Below, piece by piece: positions 28,601-42,310 of a DNA stretch of 64,000 bases (within the stretch, counting starts at the first letter, position 1; the number at the start of each line of letters is the position of its first letter). Below the pieces are notes generated by a model. That model saw only the letters and a list, made by a program, of their open reading frames with translations. It was not told the DNA's origin and ran no database searches. Both the position numbers and the translations under genes were made by a program. The stretch spans positions 13,917,764-13,981,763 of the forward strand of contig NC_092583.1 of assembly GCF_037975245.1 (NCBI RefSeq). The letters are read 5' to 3'. The stretch comes from Apostichopus japonicus. Lineage: Eukaryota > Echinodermata > Holothuroidea > Aspidochirotida > Stichopodidae.

Positions 28601-31259
28601 AAATATTCCTTCTTTCTTAACAGAGTAGAGAAAATTCTCCACAGCTTTATCCAAAAAAAAATTCTCAAGTAGTAAAGATTTTCTTATCTTTCATTAGGAG
28701 CAAACTTATACAAATATGTACATATATATAAATATACAAACTTACATATATATTTCAATTTTCTAACTATTTCAGGTTGGTTTTGTTCTATATAATCACC
28801 AACCTGTTTCTTAATTTTAAAAAGGTGCTTTATACTGGGATATTATTTCCAAATAATGTATAAGGCGTCCAGTTGAAAATCCATTTTGTTTTAATCAAAG
28901 GCTATTTCCTCCATGAAGAGTTATTATCTAAAAATCACTTGATAAACACTGTAATTAAATACAAATGCAAATAAAAATTAAAAAGAGAAAACGTGGCTTC
29001 AGTAGATGTCGTCTAATTTTGATAATCCAACACAATTATAGTGTGAATTTCATTTGAAATGTTGTGTGCTTGGAAGGAACAAAAATTAATTTACTTCCAA
29101 GTTCTGATATAGCTCAAAGAACAGTTCTTTTATTAGGAAGATATTATTCAAGAGCACTATTAGTGTCCAGTTGTACCCTTAGGGACGGAAACGACTGAGG
29201 CAGTACTGATACTCCCTTTTTGTGCCTCTCTGTTCTCCTTGCTCTTTCTCCCACCTTGTTCCCCTTCCTCTCCCTCCCAGCATCCCCTTCCTCCTTCCTT
29301 TCCTTAAGAGAGGAAACCAACAAAAGTTATGAAGCAGAAACAAACAATGCTAGAGAGACAGAATGTACGTCAGTGAGAAAGGTTAGATATAGTTGATGTT
29401 TTAATCTTGATAATGACAGATATTTGTAGAGTATGTTAGTTCTCCTCGTAATGGCTGGAATTAAAAGGCTAGCCTAAGCATCTAAACATCAAATTTATGA
29501 TTTAAACTGTTGATATTTTAAATGATATAATGTGCAATCTAACTGAAGATGGTACAAACCATTCATTGCTTCAAATGGATAAACAGGGACATAGATAGGT
29601 TAACTGGAAAAAAATCCCATAGTTTCTTTATGGAAATATTTATTTATTTAATTTATTTATGATCAGTATAAAATGGCAGCTTGTCGTTTCTCCTTGTAAT
29701 TTTTTTTGGGGTGAGTCAGTTATAAATATGTCCACTTTTCGTGCACCTGCCACATTCTGCACAATTGACGTCATTTTGAGCAAGAAATATCCATCTAAAA
29801 TAGACGACATTATCTACAACTGCGTCAGAAATTGAATTCTACACTGCTTTATATGAAAAGGACATCCAACAGTTTTCTTCAAATTGACAACAATGATGTT
29901 ATGCATGTTGTGTCTTGGGTTGTGTGGTTGTGCGGAATTGTTTTGCTTGTTTCGAAATCTGTCCAAATGTGTTACTTTTAGGTGCCTAATGAGTGATATT
30001 TAAGTTATTTCTGATCATAAACTCTTATATCAATAATTTAATATGAATAATCTTGTAGATGAGTTTGCTTATTAATTGCTATTGGGACTTCAAGCTTTTG
30101 ATTTTCCAACTGACTAAATCAGATATTCCAAGTTTTCGATTCTAAAATCAATTTAAAATCAAATGTACATATTCCATTAAATCGTTTAATTTTCATAATA
30201 AACTATCATTATAGTAATATTGTTTCATCTTTCATCCATGTAACAACTATGATTCTTGATCAAGAAAACTACCAGTCCCATGTTTTACTACAGAAAATAC
30301 TCCCCCCCCCCCACCTCCCACCAAAAAGTAATAATAATAAGAGAAAATAAATGTAGAAATTGAATACAAGAGCTGATTATGCATTCAAATCGGAGCTATT
30401 TTCTTCTTCTTTCTTGTTCCTTCTCCTTTTTCTGGTTCTCTTCCCTCCTGTTGGTATTAAAAAAGGAGGTCGAAAAACTGAATCTTCCCAAAAATGTGGT
30501 AAAGAAAACATTTTGCAAAGAGTGTATTCATTTGACAATAGCTGCTGGTTTACTATGTCAAATCTACAGAATATTGTCTCTAGGTCAAAGGTTATTTGTG
30601 CCTAAGGTCTCGTCAAAATATTTCAATTAGGCCAGTGTTTGGCTATCTCTGAACATCACACAAATATTCTTTTTCATAATTTTACCTGCGGCATCATAAT
30701 TATTATTATCTTTATTTTTTTTTCTTTCCCCCACTTCTTTTCTGCAATATCCGTACCACTGTGGTGGATTCTGTGTTGGGACAATCAAATGGAACGGAAA
30801 AGCACAACACATTGTTGTGTTGGTTAAGACTTGCCATGATAAACCATATAGTCAGACTGTATGCATGATGCACGGAATGAACAAAAAAAAGTAGGGGGGG
30901 GGGACATTTAATAACTCAAAACTTAAAACGGATGAAAGATATATTTGGGTAATTTCTCTTGTTTGATCCAGGCATTTTTTGATTGAAAGAAGTAGAAATT
31001 AATGACTAAAACTTAATTGTGAAAGAAATTGCCGTCCTGTTACAAACATTGAAATGCTACCAATAAATTAAGAAATTATTGGAATATGTTTGCAAAGAGA
31101 GCTGACATTAGCTCAGTGAAGTATTGAAACATGTCCTATTCCACAAACGAGTAATTTGAAAGAAAAAAATAGTCAGTAGAGTCCCCGCTTACTTCACCTC
31201 TTCCCACCTCCCTTCCCACCAAAAAGTGGGGTAGTTGGGGTAATTATACTCTCTTACTA
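22601..31259. other. Intronic stretch, no gene recognised
   Basis: It includes a less AT-rich patch (24130-25560) that might be regulatory or an unrecognised 5' exon region, a very AT-rich plain (25980-29190) with no structure I can identify, and a polypyrimidine stretch (29205-29310). G/C tracts occur at 23014-23026, 23660-23673 and 30301-30311. Confidence 0.5.
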
Positions 31260-31281
31260 AGCTAGCGCGTGAAACCGGTTT

Positions 31282-31323
31282 TAGTACCGAAACCAGGTTT
31301 TTGCCGACCGAATTTCGGTACTA
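31282..31323. repeat. Short inverted repeat with ccggtttt motif
   Basis: The 11-bp arms tagtaccgaaa (31282-31292) and tttcggtacta (31313-31323) are perfectly complementary around a 20-base loop. The palindromic motif aaaccggtttt lies next to it at about 31272 and again near 31532. This could be a remnant of a small element. Confidence 0.6.
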
Positions 31324-31927
31324 TAGTTTATTCAGTTAAATTAATGTGGATAATAAAAAGAGAGTCATGAAGACAGTAACATTTCCTAAATTTATTCTCT
31401 TTATTTTTTTACCCTGTACTACGATCAAACTAGCCTGGGACCACTTCTAAGTAATCATTCAAAATACGCATCTTAGCGATTGCGACACCTTTGAGATTTG
31501 CAATGTTTTCAATGCAATTTGGGAGTGTAAAAAACCGGTTTTGGAGCCAGATTCGTTTTTTTTTTATATAGAAAGAAGGGTTTATAGTTTTCACGAAACT
31601 GTGCAAGCATATCTCTTACCCATGTTGTTGTATACTTATCATACTACAAGTATGTTTGAAATCATATAGATAACTATTGCCCAGATACCTTATAGCAGAG
31701 GAGAACAATTTTCATGTTGCAAATTATTGATATCAAAATGAGAATTATTAAACTGAAGGTAAAAGAACTGATCTTGATATAAAACGAAAACTCACAGCTA
31801 CTTTTAGACTGTCGTAATAAATATTAAACTAGTCAAAATAACAAAAAAAATATGGTATAATGGGCAAATTTTTATTTCAAATTGGCATCAGTAAAAAAAG
31901 TTTTGAAAATGTTTGTAGTTTTGAATG

Positions 31928-31987
31928 TATATTGATTCTATTAAAATTGTTCCAAACTATATTGATTCTCTTAAAATTTTCCAAACT
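31928..31987. repeat. 30-bp tandem duplication
   Basis: Two diverged copies of tatattgattct...aaaat...tccaaac lie next to each other. Confidence 0.75.
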
Positions 31988-32811
31988 TCAAAAAGATAAT
32001 GTGCTTCTATTTGAAAGGGGGGGGGGGGTAGTGGTTCTGTTCCTGTGAGCAGAGTGATTGAGTTAATTTATTCACTGTTGTTTATTCATATTGATAGGAA
32101 CGTTTAGGGAGGGAGGCTTCTGACAGAGAAATGTATCAATTATCTTTTACTTGTAGTCTCAAACATATTTCCTTTGAGACCAAGACTAAATATATTAAAA
32201 TAAAATTTGATCATCGTTTTCAAATCTATTTCATGATTTTTTTCCACCTCCCTGTTGTTAATCTTTCGTTATATTTTACGACATGAGTTTGCATCTTCTT
32301 GTCGGGATTTCTAGCTAAGATGAAATTCCCTGATGAGTTATGAAATGAAATTACTAGAAGAGAATAAAAACGTAGATTTAATTTAGATTTGAGATGTTAT
32401 TAGGCGATAATAATACTTTAAAACGGTCGTGGGAAGCCGTTTTTGGTTTTTAAATCCTTAGGTGAAATAATTTGTTAAATCTGCTGCTTGATTTTATTCA
32501 CATTTTACTGACTCTTCTGCTATATGACTAAAAAATTAAAGCAGGAAAAGTAAAAAAATCTGCAATTGTTGTTGGTGTGGTATCTTGTTACCAGAAGAGC
32601 TATTGTAGAGGGTATCCCCTTGCAAACTGCAAACATTGACTATTTTCTCTTTGGGGGTCACACTAATGGTATAATTTTTACTTCCACACCCATAATTGGT
32701 TGGCAAAGGTTCAGTGTCTCTCCCTGTACTCTACATACTTCAGTATTCATTAAATTTGAACTGTACTAAACAAGAAGTGTCAATGCACTTTTAATTATAT
32801 CACTCTCTCCT

Positions 32812-33357
32812 TTTATTTCCTGTTGGTATAGATTACTGTGTAAAGTATATATAAGTAATAGATTACTATGTAAAGTATAAAGCAAAAGGATAAAGTCTGA
32901 GGTTTGAGGAAGTACTTACAAACCATGAGTTTGTTTAATGCATTGATGTAACTTTCTGCATTTTTGAGATATAAAACATAATATTCAATGAATTTTTATT
33001 TCCTGTTGGTATAGATTACTGTGTAAAGTATATATAAGTATTAGATTACTGTGTAAAGTATGAAGCGAAAGGATAACAAAGTCTGAGGTTTGAGGAAGTA
33101 CTTACAAACCATGAGTTTGTTTAATGCATTGATGTAACTTTCTGCATTTTTGAGATATAAAATGTAATATTCAATGAATTTTTATTTCCTGTTGGTATAG
33201 ATTACTGTGTAAAATATAAAAGGATAACAAAGTCTGAGGTTTGATGTAGTACTTACAAACCATGAGTTTGTTTAGTGCATTGATGCAACTTTCTGCATTG
33301 TTGAGATATAAAACATAATATTCACTTAATTTTTATTTCCTGTTGGTATAGATAATT
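32812..33357. repeat. Tandem repeat, about 183-bp unit, 3+ copies
   Basis: Copies beginning tttatttcctgttggtatag start at 32812, 32995, 33181 and 33332 (partial). The third has lost about 30 bases (a tatataag segment). Within each full unit, agattactgtgtaaagtata is itself duplicated, so the array grew in two steps. No coding potential is seen. Confidence 0.92.
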
Positions 33358-34450
33358 TTTACTTAATTTGGATGAATGCACTGCACATTATATGTGATGT
33401 CCTCGATTGGGAAGTGGGATGCATATAGGACAACTTCAGGTGTACCTGACAAAGATAATATATAATATGAGTATAGACTGCTGCTACACATTTGTGTATA
33501 AAACTGTCTAAAGTGCACTGTGGGAGAGATCATTGTTATCCTCGATCCCCATCCCCCACCATCCCCCCATGACACCCCCCACCCTCATGATTAATCATAT
33601 TAAATTACTTTAGTGATGGAAATATGAGACTTTAATCAGCATTTCATCATTATTTTTGTCCGTTGCAAAGTTCACTGAACTATTTTTACCGTTTTATGTA
33701 CTTATTATGTTAGGAATTTCTTTGCTGTGTTGTTGGGGTACCATGAAGAAATAAGAACAAGATACCATATGATATAGTTTCTGAGAAGCATGGGATATCT
33801 ATTTCCATTGTGAAAGGGGTAATCTATATATTTTGTTTGGAGGGGAGGGGGTGGGGGTGTTCTGAGATATTCTGGCCATAAACATTGTTTCTTACCTTTT
33901 ACTGTGAGTCTCCTTTAGTTGGCCTGTTACTATAGTAAGAGTGCTGGTACCATCCTAGTGTAAATGAGTGGTCATACAATCTTCCATGTGGCTTTGATGA
34001 ATGGTAGTATCAGTGAAAGTGCGATGTACTTTAAAATAGAACAATATCATTCTCTGCAGCATGATTGGGATCTTCATAGAAATTATGGCAGTAATTAAAT
34101 TATCAACTGTGAGCAAAAGTTTGCTTGCTGTACAATGAATATAATACATTAGTATACATCAGTCACCACCACAAACCCCATCCTCCTCTTCCACCCCCTC
34201 CTACCCCCCATCTGCACCTCTTCTTCTTCCCACTTCCCCTCCTCCCTTCCTTAGTCATGGTCATTAATATTTTCCAAGGTTGCATCGTGGGTCACTTTCC
34301 ATAACAGAAAAAAATTGTTTCCTTCCCCCTTATACATCAAACAAACAGCTTGGAATCCTTGACCAAAGACAAAATTAATTAAAGCCTGTTAAAAAATGTT
34401 ATCATCCTCTTTGCACTTGCCCCACACCCCTATCCTTCCAATCCCTTTCT

Positions 34451-34552
34451 GAATATGTACATACATGAATATATGAATATACATATATATATGAATATAC
34501 ATGAATATACATACATACATGAATATATACATACATACATACATACATACAA
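34451..34552. repeat. (GAATATACAT)n/(CATA)n microsatellite
   Basis: Interrupted gaatatacat and catac units. The overlapping minus-strand frame is an artefact of the repeat. Confidence 0.9.
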
Positions 34553-35111
34553 TATGTACAGGTATTATCTCCTACAGTCACCCTATAGAGATGTACCAAA
34601 CCTATATATTGTTTATTACAATATTGCATAAAACATAATTAGTTAGTAGCATTAACAACTCATTAACAGCTACAGTTACTGCTGCCACTCTATGTGGCTA
34701 TGATGACTCAGCTTGTGGACTCTTTGACGAACACCATATATGCATTTTGTCTGATGAATTCATTAAAAATATGATTGAAATTTCAATGAGGTTTCTTTAT
34801 GCAGACATATGGCATTAAATATTAATCATTGGTAAACTATATATAATTTCTTGTTTAAACTTTCAAAATAGGAGATATTCTTAATTTGGCTTTAACCGAA
34901 TCTTACCGGGTCTTCAATACAGAATGGAAAAAAGCCTGCATTCTGATGAAAATGCCTTTTGAGAATGTTATTTAAGGAGAATCTGTTAACAAACATCTTA
35001 AAAAAAGCTAAGACAATATTTACCAATGTACCAATATTTCTAGAGGGCTTTTTCATCCTACTTTGGTACTTAGCAGAATAAAATACTTCATGACTACACG
35101 GGTGGAACAGT

Positions 35112-35965
35112 AAACATGTTGTGTACAGATATTTTGCAATGATGATATCTAGCCTTTGTTATATATGATATCAGATTATTTGTATCGATATATTCTCAAT
35201 TTTGTAGGCTCTCCCATAAACAACCAAAGAAACATGTTGTGTACAGATATTTTGCAACAATGATATGTAACTTTGTTATATATGATAGCAGATTATTTGT
35301 ATTGATATATCTTATCTTTGTAGGCTCCCCCACAAACAAAGAAACATGTTGTGTACAGATATTTTGCAACGATAATATCTAGCTTTGTTATATATGATAT
35401 CAGATTATTTGTATCGATATATACTCATTTTTTGTAGGCTCTTAGAGAAATAAACAAAGAAAGAAACATGTTGTGTACAGATATTTTGCATCGATGATAT
35501 TTAACTTTGTTATATATGATATCTGATTATTTGTATTGATATATCTTATCTTTGTAGGCTCCCCCACAAACAAAGAAACATGTTGTGTACAGATATTTTG
35601 CATCGATGATATTTAACTTTGTTATATATGATATCAGATTATTTGTATTGATATATCTTATCTTTGTAGGCTCCCCCACAAAGAAAGAAACATGATGTGT
35701 ACAGATATTTTGCAACGATAATATCTAGCTTTGTTATATATGATATCAGATTATTTGTATAGATATATACTCATTTTTTGTAGGCTCTTAGAGAAATAAA
35801 CAAAGAAAGAAACATGTTGTGTACAGATATTTTGCATCGATGATATTTAACTTTGTTATATATGATATCAGATTATTTGTATCGATATATATTCATATTT
35901 GTAGGCTCTCCCATAAACAAACAAATAAACATGTTGTTTATAGGTATTGATATCTAGCAATGATA
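35112..35965. repeat. Higher-order tandem array, 112-122-bp monomers, 7+ copies
   Basis: Monomers starting aaacatgttgtgtacagata begin at 35112, 35230, 35342, 35464, 35576, 35688, 35810 and a decayed 35927, with steps of 118, 112, 122, 112, 112, 122 and 117. Monomer variants recur every third copy: the type with tcttagagaaataaac at its end is followed by the next start at 35464 and again at 35810, both 346 bases apart. The array therefore has a trimeric higher-order unit like satellite DNA. It contains many gatatc and tatatatgata palindromes. It is not coding. Confidence 0.93.
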
Positions 35966-36020
35966 TGAAGTTTTCCGTATCGATTGATCATCATTTTTGT
36001 TGGTTCCCCTACAAACAAGT

Positions 36021-36135
36021 TTGTGATACTTCGTACAAGCCACTCCCATTTCAACAATATTGTGATTCTTCATATAAGCCCCTCCCATTTCAACGATATT
36101 GTGATACTTCATACAAGCCCCGCCCTTTATTAATT
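36021..36135. repeat. 39-bp tandem repeat, three copies
   Basis: Units of the form ttgtgatacttcatacaagc begin at 36021, 36060 and 36099. The period is a multiple of three, so the + strand frame shows a repeated CDxSYKPLPFQ peptide. Its short length and lack of flanking coding signal argue for a chance frame. Confidence 0.88.
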
Positions 36136-36739
36136 TGGGAAACTGGGAAAATGCAGTCAAGATAAATTGTTCCTGCTGCGTTCACTATGTTACTTCGGCC
36201 AAATATCATGGCGATATTAAAAACATATCATTTGGTTAATTTATAATAATCAAATTTCTAATCAACTCATAGGAAATAGAAGAAACAGCAGTTCAGTTAA
36301 AAAAATTCCATATAAAATTACTTTGTTTTGTGTTTGTTTCCATCAGATTAAAGATTGTGATATCTAGGCATCTTTGACAAACTATAATGGAAGCAAACAC
36401 TCATATCGCCATATACCTTTGTTATTGTATAAATAGCTTAACAACACCATGATATCAAAGAACAAATACTTTTACTAGCAAATGAGCTTTAATGATAGCT
36501 CAGTGTTACACAGGTGATTTAATTTCCCTACCAATGTCTACAAATTTGTCTTGGATATGTTTTAAATGTTTCTCTCACATCATTGTGGGATGTACATAAT
36601 TAATGAGTTAAAAACAAGCATAGAGTTTTGTTAAAACATGAGTATTGTTTGTAATATAATTTAATTTGTTCACCTGACCTAATTTTCCAAATTGAATATA
36701 TAATGTATATATATATATATAGTTATATATATATATAGT

Positions 36740-36771
<32 letters not shown>

Positions 36772-39316
36772 TATAGTTATTTACACAATTGATAATTTCC
36801 TTATTGTCATGAACAAGATTTCTAAAACATTTTGAGAATTTTTCAGAATAACTGGTTTTGTAATAAATTTACTTATTAAATGCAATGAGGCTTATGAAAC
36901 TCATGCACAGATGACAAAAATTCAAATTTGTATGCCTGTTGCGGCCTGTTTGCTTGTGGATACATTAACTCGTGCAGTAACTGAAGACTAAGTTACATAC
37001 CATCTTTGTATATAATGTAGTGCATTTAGTGTGCTTGTGTGAATCAATTGTGAACCAAATTCACACTCAGAAAAAAAAAAAAAAGATAAAAGAAGAATAA
37101 TGTGTGTGGAAAGGTTTTAATATCCAAAACTTTTGAGCTTTGATAGTTGATACATGTAATTAAACAACATTCATTATAAACATGCAAGTATATTCATGCT
37201 AGGAATCAAGGGTAATGAACAAGTGCACAGTGCAGGGCTTATACCACACTCAAGCTGATGTAACCTTTCAAGGGGTAGAAATGAGGGTGGGTTCGTTCCT
37301 CTTGACTAACCACTTCCCAGCTATTGTATTGCATTGTTCCAGCTTCATTGTATAAAGTTACTGTTGCACATTGCAATTTCTGAGTTCATTTAATACCGTA
37401 ACAAAACGGTTACCTGATGAATTGTATCTGTTGGTTTTTTGCTGCATTTGTTGATTTAGTGTTTGATGTACAGTATATGCATTTTCACACAGTCGACAAT
37501 AGATGCCTTTTCCCCCAGTAGACAGGCCGGCCAAACAATGGAATCATGATATCAGGAATAAATGAATAAATTGTACTACTCCATTTGAAGTTATTTATGA
37601 TACATGTGTGTTCAAACCTGTTTTGCAGACAAATATCTGATCTGTAGACAAACAGTAAGCATGTGATACACAACCGTCATTTGTAGGTAAGCCTCAAACC
37701 ATTGGTAGCTTTGGAAACAGTAACAAAGCAATGTATTTCTCAAGTCATGTGATATCGCAACAACGGGAAAGTAACTTTGTAAATGATTTCTCTTCCTGGT
37801 TCTCTCAATTAGTTGACCTCCTGTGTATATTTATTCAATTCTTGGGCTAGTTTTGAATCACTCTTACCATATCCTTTCACTTTGGTATATGAAATAGCAA
37901 TTTCATGATGTCTTTTATAAAAAAACGGGTGGAAATATTTTGATATTGTTTTAAGAGAGGGATAAATGATTTGTGGGTTCCTTCAGTTTTGAGGTGGTGC
38001 TTGTCTTTTTAAGTAATTTAAGAAACTTTTCCGAGAAACGTCTCTCCGTTATTTTGACTCGTCAAGGACACGGCTCATTCCAGCTAGGATTGAGAAGAAT
38101 TAGTTTTGGATGATATTTTTGAAGAAAAAAAATAATTTTGTTGAAATGTCAACTTTTTGTTTGCACTCTTTTTAATTCTCTCAAGGAAGAAAGAGCTTGA
38201 AATTTGAATCCTTAAAAGATTTTCTTCTTTTAGTCAAATTTTTGTTGGTGCTCTTATCTTTTCTCCAGAGGGATGAATGTAAATTTTGATTTGCCCCTCC
38301 GATAATTCAGCGGATTGAAAATGACCTTGGATATATGATCTAACTGGTCATCTGGTACGATTAAAGACAAGGTGGAAACGCTTCAAAAACCCTCCAATCT
38401 CTTACCTTTCTCGGAGGCCCACCTTCCTCTAGGCTGGTTTTAAAATAACAGAAATTAGCGTTTATCTTCCTCGCCGAACGGACGGATAGGTCATTAACCT
38501 CCTTGTAGCCAATGGGAACTCTATGTCCACTTGGAATGTACTTTAACTTGAGCCCGGTTCAGCGGTAATTTTTTTGGAGCATTTGAAAAGCTCTGCTCAT
38601 CCACTACCCTCTTTAGGCATATAAAAGCAAGTTGCAAAAGAAAACATAAAAATCCAAATATTGCAATTTGTTTATCAAAAGCCTTTGACGACTTTGCTTA
38701 CATGCGAAATTATCCTTAGCCTAGTAGGATGGGTCACTTAGATTTGTCCCAGCAGTTCTTCTACTTCCCCTGGGGGTGAAAGGAGACCTGAAAGCTACTG
38801 GGAATTTGCTGTCCAGCTGTAAGTGAAAGGGGGAAAAAAATGCTCCTCAGTCCACTGACCTCCACAAAAATGGACGTTTGCTGATAATCGTGGAGGTCAC
38901 CTCTTTGGTCAGTAATTAAAGAGTATAAAAGTTTAGAAAAAAGTAAAAGAGAAAAGTCCTCGGGGATTAATTTGAGGTGATAATAAAAAAAAATATTCCT
39001 AATGAGAAACCTTTTCAAGTTCAGGTCTAATATATAAATGGTTGCAAACCAGATGGCACTTTAAAGAGAGCTTTTTATATTGGAACTTATTATCCAGAGG
39101 GAATTGCAGTGCATCAGAGAAGCATATTTAGTGAAATGATGAAATCATCTGTATTTGTTGCAATTATTGGAGTTCATTAACGACAAACCAATTAAGAGAG
39201 ATTCCCATTGCCTGTTGCACTGAAGTGAGATTTATTTAACCAATCAGTGCTATGTATGGAATATGTAGCACTGCAGAACACTATACTATACACAGGGCAT
39301 GATCCAGATGTGCAGC
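36126..39316. other. Intronic stretch including possible regulatory block
   Basis: A TA microsatellite occupies 36699-36781. From about 38000 to 38640 the DNA is less AT-rich and free of repeats, which may indicate a conserved non-coding element. It includes ccaaggtcatt on the minus strand at about 38321-38331, an extended receptor half-site. No gene is recognised. Confidence 0.4.
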
Positions 39317-39384
39317 TTCTATGTAGCCTAGTCTTCTATGTAGCCTACTCTTCTATGTAGCCTACTCTTCTATGTAGCCTAGTC
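39317..39384. repeat. 17-bp tandem repeat, four copies
   Basis: The unit ttctatgtagcctagtc (or cctactc) repeats at 39317, 39334, 39351 and 39368. Confidence 0.93.
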
Positions 39385-39555
39385 ATGTCATGCAGTCTGC
39401 TGTGTATTCAGGGCTACAGTGCATGTGATTTATGCTGTGGCAGTTATAAGACCTAATCAGTTGTATTTTGTGTCAAATATACAACTTTTTTTGCCCACAG
39501 TACCATGTAAACATTTCATATACTTTTTGATTGAATATCTGTAGGTACTATCGAG

Positions 39556-39588
39556 CCCCCCTCCCCTCCCCTCCCCTCCCCTCCCCCT
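39556..39588. repeat. (CCCCT)n microsatellite
   Basis: Consecutive cccctcccct units. The G-rich opposite strand could form a G-quadruplex. Confidence 0.9.
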
Positions 39589-40217
39589 CTCAGGTCCGAA
39601 TAATACACCATTATTCCATTGCTCATCCTTGACAGCTCTTCAAATTGATGAACAAATCGAAGTTTCAATCATATCTAAGTCTTGAAATAGCTGCCATTTA
39701 ATTTGTTGGCAAATTTTGATAAATAGCATTGTATAGACTGCAAGGATAAATAGATAACACAGAGAGGAAGATTTCATGTGCAAGAACATATTAGTCAACA
39801 ATGTTTTTTTGCTATAGTTACAACTATTATAGTTGATAAAAAAGACCAATTAAATTATTGTGTAAGCTGGATAATTTAGGCATCTAAGACTAAAGGAAAA
39901 ATGTGTAGTAAGTAGAAGCCTTGGCTATACAATTCATGGAAACTATATTGCTACCTCTCTGTTCCCCTGGCCTAAATATGGTACCTTGTTGATTTGATCG
40001 CTCCCCAAGCCCACCCACACCAACAATTTCTCCTCCCTTCCCTTCCCATCTCATTTCATGAATAATAGCAATCTAGTGATTTCTATATTATAATGGAAAA
40101 CAAAATTTCCTGTACTGTTGAAATAATGGCTCCAAATTTCCCTTAGTTATACAAATAGGGTGAATAAAGAAAAGAAGCTGTCGGTAGTTGATCCCTTGGT
40201 AGCTTCATCCTCCTCCG

Positions 40218-40750
40218 CTCCAATCCCACAATTCACATCAAGCTATGTTTTAATGTGGGACTATTGTATACTAAGATTCTGTTATTTGGCAGCAGAAACT
40301 TGCGCTTCCCACCCTCCCCCACCACCCTTACAATCCCACAAATTCACATCAAGCTATTTTTATATGGGACTATGGTATACTAAGATTCTGTAATTTGGCA
40401 GAAACTTACGCTTCCCACCCTTTCCCACTGCCCCTCCAATCCCACAAATTCACATCAAGCTATTTTTATGTGGGACTATGGTATACTAAGATTCTGTAAT
40501 TTGGCAGAAACTTACACTTCCCACCCTTCCCCACCGGCCCTACAATCCCACAAATTCACATCAAGCTACTTATGTGGGACTATGGTATACTAAGATTCTA
40601 TTGTTTGACAGTAACTTATGCTTCCCACCCTTTCCCACCTCCCCTCCAATCCCACAAATTCACATCAAGCTATGATCATGTGGGACTATGGTATACTAAG
40701 ATTCTGGTTTTTGGCAGTAACTTACTCTTCCCACCCTTCCCACCTCTAGT
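40218..40750. repeat. Tandem repeat, 104-111-bp unit, five copies
   Basis: The anchor ttcacatcaagcta occurs at 40232, 40343, 40449, 40555 and 40659. Each unit continues gggactatggtatactaaga and a pyrimidine-rich cttcccaccctttccc segment. Plus-strand frames at 40160-40393 and 40572-40775 are translations of the repeat and not genes. Confidence 0.93.
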
Positions 40751-42177
40751 TTGTGGTATTTGCATGCTACTTTAAGCCGTTAGAGATAGTGGCAGTATAA
40801 AGTATAGTAGGCCATTTAGTATTGTATGTGTAGTCAGAAGTAAAAGCAGATAATATTGATGAACATAGAAATCTATAAATCAGTATCACTGTGTTTGTTT
40901 TTGCATCATTTCTCTAGCAAGCAGTTAATAATACTAGTAAAAGGTTCAGTTTCGTCAAACATGTGTTGTTTCACTTAGTGTTTCTACCATCGCCTATATG
41001 TGTGATTTAAGACAAGTAGACTTCCCCAGCCCGCTGACATGCACATTAATTTAACTCAATGCTAACTTATTGTTATATGGGTCTCTATAGAATACCCTTT
41101 TTCTCTGGTTAAGAAATTTATTTGACATATCGTGATAATATTTTAACTTCTGTCTTTAATTTAAGAATTTTAAGTTTGTTTCGGAGGTCATCTAATCACC
41201 TTCTTAGAAGTAGGGTAGAATTGGTCATCCACCATCGTTCTAAAGTAGGACTGTTTGATTGGATCCCTCCTCCTCATCATTGCAAAATCCAAGTTACTTA
41301 GCAACAGACTAGAACATCAGTATGCGCAGTATTATTACGTCAATAAATCATATCAATGGAAGTATTTTTAATGTCAAAAATGTATCCTGTATTTTTTTGG
41401 CAAGGTTGGCCAACAAAAGTGTGTCAGCGTTGCCTTTGCTCTTTGCCCCGTTTTTTTTTTAACTCCCCCTCTGTTTTAGCTTAGCTCATTGCCAACCGTT
41501 TCACGTACAATGCAAACAGAATACGCGCACAGTAGGAAAGTAAATGTTAGCTCAAGGTACTGCCAGATATAGTTAGCCTTCATTCCCTGTTGGTCGGAAG
41601 AGGGTTCAATTTCACCACGTGGTGCACGGTGTATCTGTAGCTAAGAAAACCCTTTGGGAGGTTTTAATTGCTATTGGTTCTTCTATCTCGGTTGTGCTGT
41701 TATGTTTAAGGAGTTACAAGACTGCTTGCTTGCTCAGCAGCGTCTAGATTACAGTGGTGTGGAGGAGGAAGAGGAGGATGGTTAGAAGTTGGGCAACGGA
41801 GAAGTGTGAGTTATCAACCACATTTGTTTTGTTATGATGATGATGATGGTATCAGTTTGTAGGTGATATAACCTACACAAGTATTAAGTTATTGATATAG
41901 GAGTCATAAACTGTAATATAATAGTTCTTGGTGTACCTGCAATAACATACTGGAAACTAAATATGGTAATTGTTGTAAATATATCAGCATTGCTGTGCAA
42001 GTACAGAATGATTCAGCGTAATATATAGACCATTTTACACCAGATATTTGTGATTTGTACGATGCCTGAAGTTTGCAAATATTTTGGAAAGTTTTTATGA
42101 TTATGATTGGTTTGATATTGACAATAGTCTGTATTAATTTTATTCAGTCATTAAATTTGGTTCTGAATACCCTGAGT

Positions 42178-42310
42178 AAATTTTCACGGATAAGAGGTTA
42201 TTAAATGAGCAATTAATATTTCATATTAATGTCAGGGTTAATCAATTAAATAAATTTTCACGGATAAGAGGATATTAAATGAGCAACTAATATTTCATAT
42301 TAATGTCAGG
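42178..42310. repeat. About 74-bp tandem duplication
   Basis: Two copies beginning aaattttcacggataagagg, at 42178 and 42252, differ at a few bases and are separated by ttaatcaatta. Confidence 0.9.

Noticed and set aside
35947-36165. Frame with repeated CDxSYKPLPFQ peptide
   Set aside because: It arises from a three-copy 39-bp tandem repeat and lacks any coding context.
41702-41782. Possible first coding exon MFKELQDCLLAQQ ending in a Glu run
   Set aside because: The only donor (ggttag) is poor, the frame stops immediately after it, and no promoter signal is visible.
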